Shown piece by piece: positions 26,761 to 35,327 of a DNA stretch of 64,000 nt. The notes below the pieces were generated by a model. It was given only the letters and a program-made list of their open reading frames with translations. It did no database searches and was not told the origin of the DNA. The stretch is from Brevibacterium paucivorans (GTDB lineage: Bacteria > Actinomycetota > Actinomycetes > Actinomycetales > Brevibacteriaceae), in NCBI RefSeq assembly GCF_016907735.1, contig NZ_JAFBCP010000001.1, positions 1,054,001-1,118,000 of the forward strand. The letters are read 5' to 3'. The stretch's first letter is position 1. Every line of letters starts with the position of its first letter. A program made the position numbers and the translations under genes.

Positions 26761-27729
26761 ATGCGAATTTGTGTCACTGGCGCTTCTGGACTGTTGGGAT
26801 CTGGTGTTGCTCGCGCGCTCATTGAGCAGGGCCACCACGTGACCACTTTGCAGCGCAGGCCGTCCGGGGTTGACGGGGCGCAGGATGTGCTGGGATCTGT
26901 CACGGACCCTGCGTGTGTGGAAGGTGCGCTCGCCGGCGCCGAGGCGGTCATCCACCTGGCAGCGAAAGTCTCCATGGCGGGTGACTCGGCGCAGTTTGAC
27001 CGCGTGAACATCGATGGAACACGCACGGTGGTTGAAGCCGCCCAGGCTGCGGGTGTGAAGCGTTTCGTCCACATTTCATCGCCTTCGGTGGCACACTCAG
27101 GGTCGTCAATTATTGGGGATGGAGCCCAACCCGCAAACCCGCAAACAGCCCGCGGGGACTACGCACGCACAAAAGCACAGGGCGAAATCATTGCACTGAA
27201 CGCAGACTCCGATTCGTTCCCCGTGATTGTGCTACGCCCCCACCTCATGTGGGGCCCTGGTGATACGCAACTGACCGAACGCGTCATCGAACGCGCCAAA
27301 CAGGGCCGCATCCCCATCTTGGGTTCGGGCACTCCCCTGATCGACACGCTGTATTCGACGAACGCTATAGACGCGATCCTCGCAGCCCTTGAGGTGGTGC
27401 CCCACACGCACGGGGAGGCACTCGTGGTGACTAACGGGCAACCTCGGCCGGTTGGCGAACTTCTCAACAGGATTGCCGTGGCTGGCGGAGCTGACCCCAT
27501 CCGCATGCACGTCCCAGCCGGCGCCGCGAAAGTGGCAGGTTCTGCGATTGAGACCGTGTGGAACCTCACCGAGCACGACGACGAACCACCTCTCACGCAC
27601 TTCCTTGCCGAGCAGTTGTCGACCGCGCACTGGTTTGACCAGCGCCGCACCCGTGAGGCGCTGAATTGGACGCCCGCTGTGAGCATCGAGCAGGGTCTGA
27701 AGATCCTGGCTCAGCACTACGGAAAGTAA
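26761..27729 (+). CDS. oleD: OleD, 2-alkyl-3-ketoacid reductase (NAD-dependent epimerase/SDR family)
   Basis: Reduces the OleA product to the beta-hydroxyacid used by OleC. Extended-SDR protein of 322 aa: cofactor motif ICVTGASGLLGSGVA at the N-terminus, VIHLAAKVSMAGD, the OleD-like segment HISSPSVAHSGSSIIGDGA, and catalytic YARTK (Y134, K138). The SSPSVAH signature and the presence of oleA and oleBC 4 kb upstream on the same strand support OleD over a generic 3-beta-HSD-like reductase. Unlike Micrococcus-type clusters, where the genes are contiguous as I recall, it is separated from oleBC by the SDR gene and the MNIO operon, all on the opposite strand. Confidence 0.85.
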   Translation: MRICVTGASGLLGSGVARALIEQGHHVTTLQRRPSGVDGAQDVLGSVTDPACVEGALAGAEAVIHLAAKVSMAGDSAQFDRVNIDGTRTVVEAAQAAGVKRFVHISSPSVAHSGSSIIGDGAQPANPQTARGDYARTKAQGEIIALNADSDSFPVIVLRPHLMWGPGDTQLTERVIERAKQGRIPILGSGTPLIDTLYSTNAIDAILAALEVVPHTHGEALVVTNGQPRPVGELLNRIAVAGGADPIRMHVPAGAAKVAGSAIETVWNLTEHDDEPPLTHFLAEQLSTAHWFDQRRTREALNWTPAVSIEQGLKILAQHYGK

Positions 27730-28008
27730 ATCGCCGCCGAGGTGGTTGCGGGGTGGCCGAGCAACGCACGACTGGAACGACACCCACCTGGGATTGCAAG
27801 CATGACACGCGATAAGCGTTCATTTTGAAACTTTTTTTAACTTTTTTCTACGCGCTTTGATGTGCTCATGACCTGCGGAATCACATCGGTGTAAGCATTA
27901 TTTATAACGTTTCGGCTACGCTCGCGTGTATCATTTGACGCAAATGTCTACTACGATCCTTTTTGGCGACACAAGCTAAATGCTCCCACTTCCCACTTTT
28001 AGGAACAT
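27730..28008. other. Intergenic region, 279 bp, A+T-rich
   Basis: The first 60 bp are GC-rich and include one CCGAGGTG octamer (27737). Then come T-runs (27820-27850) and a possible -10 TATAAC at 27903-27908 without a good -35. I looked for a c-di-AMP (ydaO-type) leader because such leaders precede actinobacterial wall-hydrolase genes, and saw none of its conserved blocks. Confidence 0.5.
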
Positions 28009-28752
28009 ATGCTTAAGACAAAATTGCCACTTGCAATCGCTGTAGGCGTTGTATCAGTAGGCCTCTTTTCAGCTCCCGCGTCGGCGATGCCGTCACTGAC
28101 GGGTAATGTGACCGACAACAATTCCAGCTCGACGAGCGATGATGTTGCGCAACCCGAACAGTCGCAGTCACCGGCTCCTGTTGACTCGGCACCGGAAGAA
28201 CCAGAGCAGACTCAGCCAGTCCAGAACGAGTCGAAGCCACAGGCAGAGCCGGTTCAGAACGAGCCAAAACCAGAACCAAAGTCGGAGCCCAAGCGACAGC
28301 TTCCTCCACAGCCGTCGTATCTAGACGCAGACCAGATTGAAAACGCCCGCATCATTATTGGCGTGGGACGCGCGTTCAACGTATCTGACCGGGGAATTCA
28401 GATCGCGTTGATGACAGCGTTCCAGGAATCCGACATGTACAACCTGGATCACGGCGACAAGGACTCGAAGGGGCTGTTCCAGCAACGCCCCAAGTACAAC
28501 TGGGGAACCGAAGACGAAGTCCAAACGCGCACGTTTGCCGCTCAGTCCTTCTACGGTGTGAACCCCAAGGTGGAAAACGCGGGACTTCTGGACATTCCAG
28601 GCTGGGAAAAGATGAGCCTGAACGATGCCGCGCAGGCTGTGCAGCGCTCGGGATACCCGGACCGTTACGGCAAGTGGGAGAACTTGGCATGGCGAACGCT
28701 CAAGGCCAATGACGACGCGCCCAAGATCCACCACGCAGGACCGGTTGAATAG
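28009..28752 (+). CDS. Secreted lysozyme/transglycosylase-like protein
   Basis: Exported protein of 247 aa. The signal peptide ends around SAPASA (residue ~28). A Pro/Glu/Gln/Lys-rich linker with repeats of the type PVQNESKPQAE and PVQNEPKPEP spans about residues 45-105. The C-terminal domain of about 135 residues reads ENARIIIGVGRAFNVSDRG, IALMTAFQESDMYNLDHGDK, DSKGLFQQRPKYNWGTEDEV and AAQAVQRSGYPDRYGKWEN, the pattern of an actinobacterial lysozyme-like domain whose ES.L.NL and GLFQQRP motifs resemble lytic-transglycosylase cores. The linker suggests it spans the wall. ATG with AGGA a few bases upstream. Enzymatic activity is inferred. Confidence 0.72.
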   Translation: MLKTKLPLAIAVGVVSVGLFSAPASAMPSLTGNVTDNNSSSTSDDVAQPEQSQSPAPVDSAPEEPEQTQPVQNESKPQAEPVQNEPKPEPKSEPKRQLPPQPSYLDADQIENARIIIGVGRAFNVSDRGIQIALMTAFQESDMYNLDHGDKDSKGLFQQRPKYNWGTEDEVQTRTFAAQSFYGVNPKVENAGLLDIPGWEKMSLNDAAQAVQRSGYPDRYGKWENLAWRTLKANDDAPKIHHAGPVE

Positions 28753-28840
28753 TCCACGCCACGTGGCATGACGCGCGTGTCTCCCAGGCGCCTACTAGGG
28801 GAAGGGAGCCAGGGAGACAACGTCGTTTGTTCCACGCGGG

Positions 28841-28846
28841 TAAGAT
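28841..28846 (+). promoter_or_regulatory. -10 element upstream of the arsR-type gene
   Basis: TAAGAT followed by seven bases and ATG 28854. It supports this ATG over the one 27 bases upstream. Confidence 0.45.
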
Positions 28847-28853
28847 ACTCAAT

Positions 28854-29222
28854 ATGTCAGAAACTACAGCCGTCGATGTCAGCAAGATTCACCCTGAGGG
28901 TGACTGCGACATTCCAACAGAATTTTCGTCGCAAAAAAACATCAGCCTTACCGCTGAACTGTTTAAAGCTCTTGCTACACCGTCGCGCTTGAAAATTCTG
29001 CTCACTTTATCCCATGGATCGGCCAGCGTCAGCAAAATCGTAATCGCAACCGAGCTGTCACAGCCACTGGTGTCACAGCACCTCAAAGTGCTCCGTGGGA
29101 TTCATCTGGTGTCCGTGCAACGCGATGGTCGAGAAGCGATCTACTCGCTCATGGACGACCACGTCGCGCACATCATTCTTGACGCCATGGCCCACGTCAA
29201 CGAACTCGAGAACGCCAACTAG
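28854..29222 (+). CDS. ArsR/SmtB-family metal-sensing repressor
   Basis: Winged-helix DNA-binding regulator of 122 aa. Core: LFKALATPSRLKILLTLSHG, recognition helix SQPLVSQHLKVLRG, wing VQRDGREAIYSL. The C-terminal helix reads DDHVAHIILDAMAHVNE: a DxH pair followed 11 residues later by His, as in the alpha-5 zinc site of CzrA, but with Glu where CzrA has its last His. The N-terminus HPEGDCDIP adds a possible His/Cys ligand pair. A divalent metal (Zn, Ni or Co) is therefore likelier than arsenic. No transporter is adjacent, so the target is unknown; the gene converges on the aminotransferase. Confidence 0.85.
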   Translation: MSETTAVDVSKIHPEGDCDIPTEFSSQKNISLTAELFKALATPSRLKILLTLSHGSASVSKIVIATELSQPLVSQHLKVLRGIHLVSVQRDGREAIYSLMDDHVAHIILDAMAHVNELENAN

Positions 29223-29244
29223 CCAAGCAAACCCAACCCGCGCC

Positions 29245-30471
29245 TTACTTTTCCAGATAAGCCGCTTGGAACTTAGCGATGCGACGCAGGGCCTCAGCAA
29301 CCGCCTCGGGCCCGGCAGCCAAGGAAATACGCACCCACTTGTCACCGTTCACGTTGTCGAAGTCAAGACCGGGCGACACCGCGACACCTTCCGTTTCCAG
29401 CAACGCCGAACACCACTGGGTGGCGGTTTCATACGGCCCCAGAACGTCCTCTACCAGGCCATACATATAGAACGCGCCGTCAGCAGGTGCCAGGTCACGC
29501 CAGCCCAGCGACGGGGCAGCGTCCAGAACGTTTTGACGCGCGCGAGCAAACCCGGCGAGGGCCTCCTCGCCTTCCGCGTAGGCAGATTCGGTGAAGGCTT
29601 CCACGGCGGCGTGCTGAGCTGGAACCGGGGCGCACAGCGCGTAGTTTCCAGCAAGGCCCGAAACCGTGTCCACAAGGTTTTCGGGCAGAACGGCCCAGCC
29701 TAAACGCCAACCGGTCATGCCCCAGTACTTAGAGAATGAGCTAATGACAATTGCGTCGTCGTTGAACTGCAGGGCGCAGTCACCGATCGAGTCCGTGAAG
29801 GTGATGCCGTGGTAGATTTCGTCGCTGATGATGCGAACGTCGTGGCTGTAGCACCATTTGGAGAGCTGTTCGAACTGCTCACCAGGGATCATGGTGCCGG
29901 TGGGGTTCGCCGGTGAGGCGAGCATGATACCCGCGAGCGCACCTTCACTGTGTGCCTGGTCCAGCAATTCAACCGTGGGTTGGAAGCGTTCGTCGGGGCC
30001 ACAGTCCAGTTCGACGACCTCGATACCCAGGCCGGCCAAAATGTTCTTGTACGCCGCGTAGCCGGGACGGGCCAGAGCCACGCGGTCACCTGGGTCAAAG
30101 CACGCGAGGAAGGACAGGAGGAACGCACCGGAGGATCCCGTGGTGACGAAGAACCGGTCGGCTGGGATGTCCAGTCCGTACCAGCGTTTGTAGTGGCCGG
30201 ACAGTGCTTCGCGCAGAGGCAGGATACCGGCGGCTGGCGAGTAGCCCAGGGACGTGCCATCGGTCATGATGTCTGCAGCACGGGTGCGAACTGCTTTAGG
30301 TGCGCCCTGCAGCGGTTCACCCACGCACAGGGAAATGATGTCGCGACCCTGATCTTCGAGTTCTGCTACACGTTGCAGAATGTTCATGACAGAGAACGGG
30401 CGCACCACCTTCGCCCGGTCTGAAATGCGTGTCAGGGTGCTGGGTAAAGGTTGGTTGCTACTCATGTTCAC
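29245..30471 (-). CDS. Class I/II PLP-dependent aminotransferase
   Basis: Fold-type I aminotransferase of 408 aa (406 from the ATG at 30465; no clear Shine-Dalgarno decides between them). Landmarks: PFSVMNILQRVAEL, GEPLQGAPKAVR, LGYSPAAGILPLREAL, FVTTGSSGAFLLSF, ASPANPTGTMIP, RIISDEIYHGITF, the PLP lysine in SSFSKYWGMTGWRLGW and ISLAAGPEAVAEAL near the end with the carboxylate-binding Arg just before. It belongs to the aspartate-aminotransferase-like subgroup; exact substrates cannot be read. It lies downstream of aceB on the same strand with 19 bp between but starts before aceB ends its own unit, so it is probably separate. Confidence 0.85.
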   Translation of the reverse strand: MNMSSNQPLPSTLTRISDRAKVVRPFSVMNILQRVAELEDQGRDIISLCVGEPLQGAPKAVRTRAADIMTDGTSLGYSPAAGILPLREALSGHYKRWYGLDIPADRFFVTTGSSGAFLLSFLACFDPGDRVALARPGYAAYKNILAGLGIEVVELDCGPDERFQPTVELLDQAHSEGALAGIMLASPANPTGTMIPGEQFEQLSKWCYSHDVRIISDEIYHGITFTDSIGDCALQFNDDAIVISSFSKYWGMTGWRLGWAVLPENLVDTVSGLAGNYALCAPVPAQHAAVEAFTESAYAEGEEALAGFARARQNVLDAAPSLGWRDLAPADGAFYMYGLVEDVLGPYETATQWCSALLETEGVAVSPGLDFDNVNGDKWVRISLAAGPEAVAEALRRIAKFQAAYLEK

Positions 30472-30490
30472 ATGGTGTCACACCAACCCG

Positions 30491-32146
30491 TTAAGCAGCG
30501 CGCGAAACACCGGGCGCACTGCCACGCGAAGGGCTCAGCACCGACGCCCCACGGAAGACCATGTGGTCACGGTAGGCCACTGGGTAGAACGGCTCGGGTG
30601 CGCTTTCGCTCCGCAACGCGCTGTGAACAAAGTCTTCAGCCTCGTCGAAATGGTCAGCGTTGGTGCGCGGAAGCACGGCCAACTCTTCTACCAGGAATCG
30701 TGTCACCAGCGCCTGGCTAAGCATCCGCCCATCTTCCAAAGTCACACCCTGGCGCGTCCACTGCCACAGTTGCAACCGCGCAAGCTCAGCCGTCGACACA
30801 TCTTCGACGTACCCGTTGTAACCGACACTACCCACGCCTCGCAGCCACGCATCGATGTAGTGCAGGCACACCCGCAAGTTCCACCGCACACCTTCCTCAC
30901 TGATCACCCCGGAAGGCACCGTGAGCAACTGTTCGGTGAGATCCACACGGTCGGTGGCGACGACCTCGGCCACAGGAACCGCAGCACGGTCAGCCCGCGC
31001 CTTACCGTACGCCGCACGCACCACATCAATGAGCGACCGGTGCGCGATCCACGTGCCGTCGAAGCCAGCGGACACCTCGGCCAGCTTGTCCTCATACACG
31101 CGCTCACGCTCATGTGGCTCTGCAACCGGCAAGTGCGCAGACTCAACCACAGCGGTACTCAGCCCGCCCAACGCCTGGGCGCCGCGCCGGTGACACGTGC
31201 TCACCAGCAGGTCCGTAAACGCGCGGATGAACGGCGAATCCGACCGAATCTCGTCCCGCTGCGGAACCGTGAACCCTTCGCGCAGGCCAAAGTGCGTAAC
31301 CAGCGAACCCACGTAATCCCAACGCCCGGCGGCCAGGCCAACCACGTGGTCACGCAGTTCGTACAAGATTTCGTCCATCTGGAACGCCGCCGTCACCGAC
31401 TCGATCAGCACCGTCGCCCGAATCGTCCCCCGCGCGAACCCCAGAGTCTCCTGCGCGTGCTCAAACAGACTGTTCCACAACCGCGCCTCATGCCTGTTTT
31501 CGACCTTGGGGAGGTAGAAGTACGGCCCGTGGTTGCGCTTGAGCAACGGCCGGCTGTTGTGGAACACAAACAGCCCAAAATCCACCAGGGTCGCACTGGC
31601 TGGGTGCGCGCGCCCGGTCGCGTCCGTCCAGGTCAGGTGGTCTTCTGTGAGGTTCCACCCCCGAGGTCGCAGCACCATCGTGGGCGGGTGCGGGTTGCGT
31701 GCTTTGAAGGTTTTTCCCGACCGCGACTGGAACGCGAAGTCACCACGCGCTGCCCGCATGAGGCATTCGTGGGCGGTGACCACGTTCGACCAGGTGGGCG
31801 CCATGCCGTCTTCTAAGTCAGCCATCCACACGTCGGCGTCGGAGTTACAGGATTTGGCGGCCTCCCGGGGTTCCACCGGGGTCGCCAGCTCCACAACGCG
31901 GCGTTTGAGTCCCGGCGCTCCCGAGGTGCCAACCACCTTCCAGTCTCCGTTGCGGATATCGCTGGTGGCAGGGTCAAAAGTGGGGAGGTCACCGTTCTCG
32001 AAACCACCTCGGCTGGCGTTGCGAGCGGCGAGAAGTTCGCGTCGGCGCGCGTAGAACAATCGGTGGAGTTCGTCGAGGAAGTCGCACGCGGCGGGAGTGA
32101 AGATGTTGTCGATGCCGGTGATGTGTGGCCCGTTGACGGTGAACAT
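30491..32146 (-). CDS. aceB: Malate synthase A
   Basis: Condenses glyoxylate with acetyl-CoA to malate, second step of the glyoxylate bypass. The 551-aa length fits the A isoform. Motifs: DVWMADLEDGMAPTWSNV near residues 105-122, TMVLRPRGWNLTEDH, GPYFYLPKVENRHEARLW, ATVLIESVTAAFQMDEILYELR, GRWDYVGS, and the C-terminal AELARLQLWQWTRQ. AAGGAGG followed by four bases before the ATG is a strong Shine-Dalgarno. It is downstream of aceA on the same strand, separated by 96 bp containing a 12-bp perfect hairpin. Confidence 0.96.
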   Translation of the reverse strand: MFTVNGPHITGIDNIFTPAACDFLDELHRLFYARRRELLAARNASRGGFENGDLPTFDPATSDIRNGDWKVVGTSGAPGLKRRVVELATPVEPREAAKSCNSDADVWMADLEDGMAPTWSNVVTAHECLMRAARGDFAFQSRSGKTFKARNPHPPTMVLRPRGWNLTEDHLTWTDATGRAHPASATLVDFGLFVFHNSRPLLKRNHGPYFYLPKVENRHEARLWNSLFEHAQETLGFARGTIRATVLIESVTAAFQMDEILYELRDHVVGLAAGRWDYVGSLVTHFGLREGFTVPQRDEIRSDSPFIRAFTDLLVSTCHRRGAQALGGLSTAVVESAHLPVAEPHERERVYEDKLAEVSAGFDGTWIAHRSLIDVVRAAYGKARADRAAVPVAEVVATDRVDLTEQLLTVPSGVISEEGVRWNLRVCLHYIDAWLRGVGSVGYNGYVEDVSTAELARLQLWQWTRQGVTLEDGRMLSQALVTRFLVEELAVLPRTNADHFDEAEDFVHSALRSESAPEPFYPVAYRDHMVFRGASVLSPSRGSAPGVSRAA

Positions 32147-32161
32147 GGTGCCTCCTTGTAG

Positions 32162-32204
32162 TTCGAGGCGCCCAGTAGTGGCTCAGGCTACCGGGCGCCT
32201 CGAA
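32162..32204 (-). promoter_or_regulatory. Intercistronic hairpin between aceA and aceB
   Basis: Perfect 12-bp inverted repeat, TTCGAGGCGCCC at 32162-32173 and GGGCGCCTCGAA at 32193-32204, with a 19-nt loop. In the mRNA it lies after the aceA stop and ends 12 nt before the aceB Shine-Dalgarno. No T-tract follows, so it may be a partial terminator or a stabilising stem that sets unequal aceA and aceB levels. Confidence 0.6.
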
Positions 32205-32242
32205 GTGTGGGGTGCTCTGTTTTTAGAGCGGTGTAGAGCGGT

Positions 32243-33520
32243 TTAGAACTGCGCTGCTTCAGTTGAGTCCTTCAGCGCGGTGGTCGAGGACTGTGGGTTG
32301 ACTGCCGTGCTGACCAGGTCGAAGTAGCCGGTTCCAACTTCGCGCTGGTGCTTGGTGGCGGTGTAGCCACGCTCTTCGCTACCGAACTCGCGTTCCTGCA
32401 GTTCGACGTATGCCTTCATCTGTTCACGTGCGTAACCGTGTGCCAGGTCGAACATGGAGTAGTTGAGTGCGTGGAATCCGGCCAGGGTGATGAACTGGAA
32501 CTTGTATCCCATGGCTCCGAGTTCGCGCTGGAACTTCGCAATCGTGTCGTCGTCCAGGTGCTTCTTCCAGTTAAACGACGGCGAGCAGTTGTAAGCCAGC
32601 ATCTGGTCTGGGTACTCAGCTTTGATCGCTTCCGCGAACTGGCGAGCCACGTCCAGGTCTGGCGTGGAAGTTTCCATCCACAGTAGGTCGCTGTACGGTG
32701 CGAATGCCAGACCGCGGTCGATGCATGGCTGCAGCCCGTTGTTGACCTTGAAGTAGCCTTCCGCGGTGCGTTCCCCTGTGAGGTACTTCTGGTCGCGTTC
32801 GTCCACGTCCGAGGTGATCAGGGTTGCCGCTTCCGCGTCAGTTCGCGCGATGATGAGGGTGGGGACGTTTTCAACGTCGGCTGCCAGGCGAGCTGCGTTG
32901 AGGGTGCGGATGTGCTGTGCAGTGGGCACCAGCACCTTTCCGCCCAGGTGGCCACACTTCTTTTCGGATCCCAGCTGGTCTTCGAAGTGGACACCTGCGG
33001 CACCGGCGTTGATCATTCCGCGCATGAGTTCGTACACGTTGAGCGCGCCACCGAATCCGGCTTCTGCGTCAGCGACGATGGGTGCCAGCCAGTCTTCGAC
33101 CGAGGTGGTGCCTTCCGAGGTCTCAATCTGGTCGGCGCGCATGAGTGCGTTGTTGATGCGGCGCACGACTGCTGGCACCGAGTTGGCTGGGTAGATGGAC
33201 TGGTCTGGGTAGGTCTGGGATGCGAGGTTGGCGTCTGCCGCGACCTGCCAACCAGACAGGTAGATCGCCTTGAGGCCGGCCTTGACCTGCTGGACTGCCT
33301 GGTTACCTGTGAGGGCACCCAGCGCGTTAACGAAGTCTTCCGAGTGGACCAGGTTCCACAGGCGCTCGGCACCGTGACGAGCAAGCGTGTGCTCTTCGAT
33401 CAGCGATCCGCGCAGTTTAACCACGTCATCTGCCGTGTAGTCACGGGCGACACCGGACCAGCGTGGGTTGGTTGCCCAGTCGCTGCGGATTGCATCGGCG
33501 TTGTGGAGTTCGTTAGTCAT
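32243..33520 (-). CDS. aceA: Isocitrate lyase
   Basis: Cleaves isocitrate to succinate and glyoxylate, first step of the glyoxylate bypass. The 425-aa protein has the catalytic signature [16 protein letters not shown] (active-site Cys near residue 190), [12 protein letters not shown]-type metal motif as [39 protein letters not shown] and [14 protein letters not shown]. Length and motifs match the short, actinobacterial ICL1 class. The gene and aceB form one minus-strand unit; the divergent ramB-like gene begins 181 bp away, and the shared region has a perfect 6-bp inverted repeat close to the aceA start. Confidence 0.97.
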   Translation of the reverse strand: MTNELHNADAIRSDWATNPRWSGVARDYTADDVVKLRGSLIEEHTLARHGAERLWNLVHSEDFVNALGALTGNQAVQQVKAGLKAIYLSGWQVAADANLASQTYPDQSIYPANSVPAVVRRINNALMRADQIETSEGTTSVEDWLAPIVADAEAGFGGALNVYELMRGMINAGAAGVHFEDQLGSEKKCGHLGGKVLVPTAQHIRTLNAARLAADVENVPTLIIARTDAEAATLITSDVDERDQKYLTGERTAEGYFKVNNGLQPCIDRGLAFAPYSDLLWMETSTPDLDVARQFAEAIKAEYPDQMLAYNCSPSFNWKKHLDDDTIAKFQRELGAMGYKFQFITLAGFHALNYSMFDLAHGYAREQMKAYVELQEREFGSEERGYTATKHQREVGTGYFDLVSTAVNPQSSTTALKDSTEAAQF

Positions 33521-33545
33521 CGCTTCTCGCTTTCATATGAGTGTT

Positions 33546-33565
33546 CTTGCATTGGGTGGTGCAAG
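33546..33565. promoter_or_regulatory. Inverted repeat upstream of aceA, candidate RamB-type operator
   Basis: CTTGCA (33546-33551) and TGCAAG (33560-33565) flank an 8-bp centre, 26 bp upstream of the aceA start. The TTGCA/TGCAA half-sites resemble the TTTGCAAA core reported for Corynebacterium RamB sites. Operator function is inferred from this and from the neighbouring regulator. Confidence 0.4.
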
Positions 33566-33688
33566 CTTTTTTGTTGCTGTGAAACCAGTATTCGGTGTGC
33601 GCAAGGGGGCCGGAAGGTTTTTCTCGAGTAAAAAATGACCGTTTTTCTGTTTTGCGTGAGTATGTCGCTTTTGTGGCACGAGTCACAT

Positions 33689-33694
33689 TAAGAT
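33689..33694 (+). promoter_or_regulatory. -10 element, leaderless start of the ramB-like gene
   Basis: TAAGAT, six bases (AAGCGC), ATG 33701; supports this ATG rather than M5. Confidence 0.6.
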
Positions 33695-33700
33695 AAGCGC

Positions 33701-35197
33701 ATGGGAGAACACATGCCAGGCGCACGCAGTTTCGGCGCCGACACAGGTGCGAGCGAACACACCGCCGAAGGAACCGCTGACGCACTCAGCATTGGTCGCA
33801 AGATCCGCCACTTTCGCACCGAACATGGGATGACCCTGGAACAGCTGGGCGAACGAGTGGACCGGGCCGCTTCACAAATATCGGCGTTTGAATCAGGCAA
33901 GCGAGAACCCTCTATTACGCTCCTGACGGCACTTGCCAAGGCGCTTGACACCTCGGTGGCCGAACTCCTTGACCCCACCCCCGTGTCACAACGGCAAGCC
34001 TTAGAGCTGGAAGCCGAGCGCGCACAGCGCTCACCCCTCTACTCCTCGCTGAACTTGCCCACGGTGCGCGTGAAGTCACTGCCCAACGACGCGCTCGAGG
34101 CGATCGTGGGCCTCCAGCGGAGTCTGCACGACATGACGAAGAAGCGCGCTGCCACGCCTGAAGAGGCTCGGCGCACTAACCGGCTGTTGCGTGAAAAGAT
34201 GCGGTCGCGTGGCAACTACTTTGGGGAGTTGGAAGAGCGGGCGCGGCAAGTGTTGGCCCACATCGACTATCACGGCGGGCCGTTGAGCCGCCGGGACGCG
34301 GCTCATGTTGCTGAGCGGCTGGGCTTTAGTCTGCACTATGTGTCGGATTTACCCAGGTCAGTGCGGTCGTTGTCCGACACGCTCAATAAGCGGTTGTACA
34401 TGTCGAATGACGATGCTGCAGGGACGGATCCGAGGTCTAATTTGTTGACGGCGTTGGCCTCAGCGATCTTGGAGCAGAAACCGCCTTCTGACTATCAAGA
34501 CTTCCTCACCCAGCGTGTGGAAGCCAATTATGTCGCTGCGGCGCTTCTGATCCCAGAAAAGTCAGCCGTTCCGTTCCTGCAGGAAGCTAAGAAAAATCGT
34601 CGGATTTCTATTGAGGAGCTGCGCGACTACTTTGGCGTGAGCTATGAAACCGCTGCCCACCGGTTCACCAATCTGGCCACTGAGCACTTGGATTTGCCCG
34701 TTCACTTCATGAAGGTACACATCGACGGGACGATTCATAAGGCGTACTCGAATGACGGTTTGCCGTTCCCCACGGACCCGCTTGGGGCGGTTGAGGGGCA
34801 GTATGCGTGTAAACGGTTCAGTTCTCGCACGGTGTTTACTGTTGCCGACAGGTTCAGCCCGTATTTTCAGTACACCGACACTCCGGATGGCACGTACTGG
34901 TGTACTGCCCGCGTCATGCCTGGAGCAGGCGATTTTGCGATTAGCGTGGGGGTTCCGTTCGCGCACGTCAAGTGGTTTGAAGGTCGCGATACGGAGGTTC
35001 GTTCAAAGTCGTGGTGTCCTGACCCCAGTTGCTGTCGAAGGCCACCTGAGTGGTTAGAGGAAAAGTGGGCGGATGCGTCATGGCCATCAGCTCGCACACA
35101 CTCGTCACTTCTTGCGGCTGTGCCACCCGGGGTGTTTCCCGGAGTTGATTCCACCGAGGTGTTTGAGTTTCTTGAGAAGCATTCTCCCAGTTCATGA
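33701..35197 (+). CDS. ramB: RamB-like XRE-family regulator with IrrE N-terminal-like domain
   Basis: Transcription factor of 498 aa. N-terminal helix-turn-helix (about residues 28-85): IGRKIRHFRTEHGMTLEQLGERVDRAASQISAFESGKREPS. A central ImmA/IrrE-like region (about 160-300) contains VEANYVAAALLIPE and FGVSYETAAHRFTNLATEHL. The C-terminal part has a conserved Cys-rich end, WCPDPSCCRRPPEW, typical of the RamB/short-chain-fatty-acyl regulator family. In Corynebacterium, RamB represses aceA and aceB and acts on acetate metabolism. Here the gene is divergent from aceA, so local control of the glyoxylate bypass is very likely. An N-terminal extension of ~25 residues precedes the HTH. Confidence 0.88.
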   Translation: MGEHMPGARSFGADTGASEHTAEGTADALSIGRKIRHFRTEHGMTLEQLGERVDRAASQISAFESGKREPSITLLTALAKALDTSVAELLDPTPVSQRQALELEAERAQRSPLYSSLNLPTVRVKSLPNDALEAIVGLQRSLHDMTKKRAATPEEARRTNRLLREKMRSRGNYFGELEERARQVLAHIDYHGGPLSRRDAAHVAERLGFSLHYVSDLPRSVRSLSDTLNKRLYMSNDDAAGTDPRSNLLTALASAILEQKPPSDYQDFLTQRVEANYVAAALLIPEKSAVPFLQEAKKNRRISIEELRDYFGVSYETAAHRFTNLATEHLDLPVHFMKVHIDGTIHKAYSNDGLPFPTDPLGAVEGQYACKRFSSRTVFTVADRFSPYFQYTDTPDGTYWCTARVMPGAGDFAISVGVPFAHVKWFEGRDTEVRSKSWCPDPSCCRRPPEWLEEKWADASWPSARTHSSLLAAVPPGVFPGVDSTEVFEFLEKHSPSS

Positions 35198-35327
35198 CCT
35201 GCCCGTAACCACATGTGATGGTCTAGCAACATGTGTATCCGGGTGACTACTGTCCCACGCCCACATCCGTGATGCTGACGCCTAGCGTAGTAATCAATAA
35301 ACGTCATCACATGAAAGGACAGTACAG

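Noticed and set aside
27830-28008. Possible c-di-AMP riboswitch upstream of the secreted transglycosylase-like gene
   Set aside because: None of the conserved ydaO-type blocks is visible; only an A+T-rich promoter-like region.
30380-31816. Long plus-strand open frame (478 codons) opposite aceB
   Set aside because: It mirrors the malate synthase codons, its translation is rich in Arg, His and Pro with no family motif, and aceB is certain.
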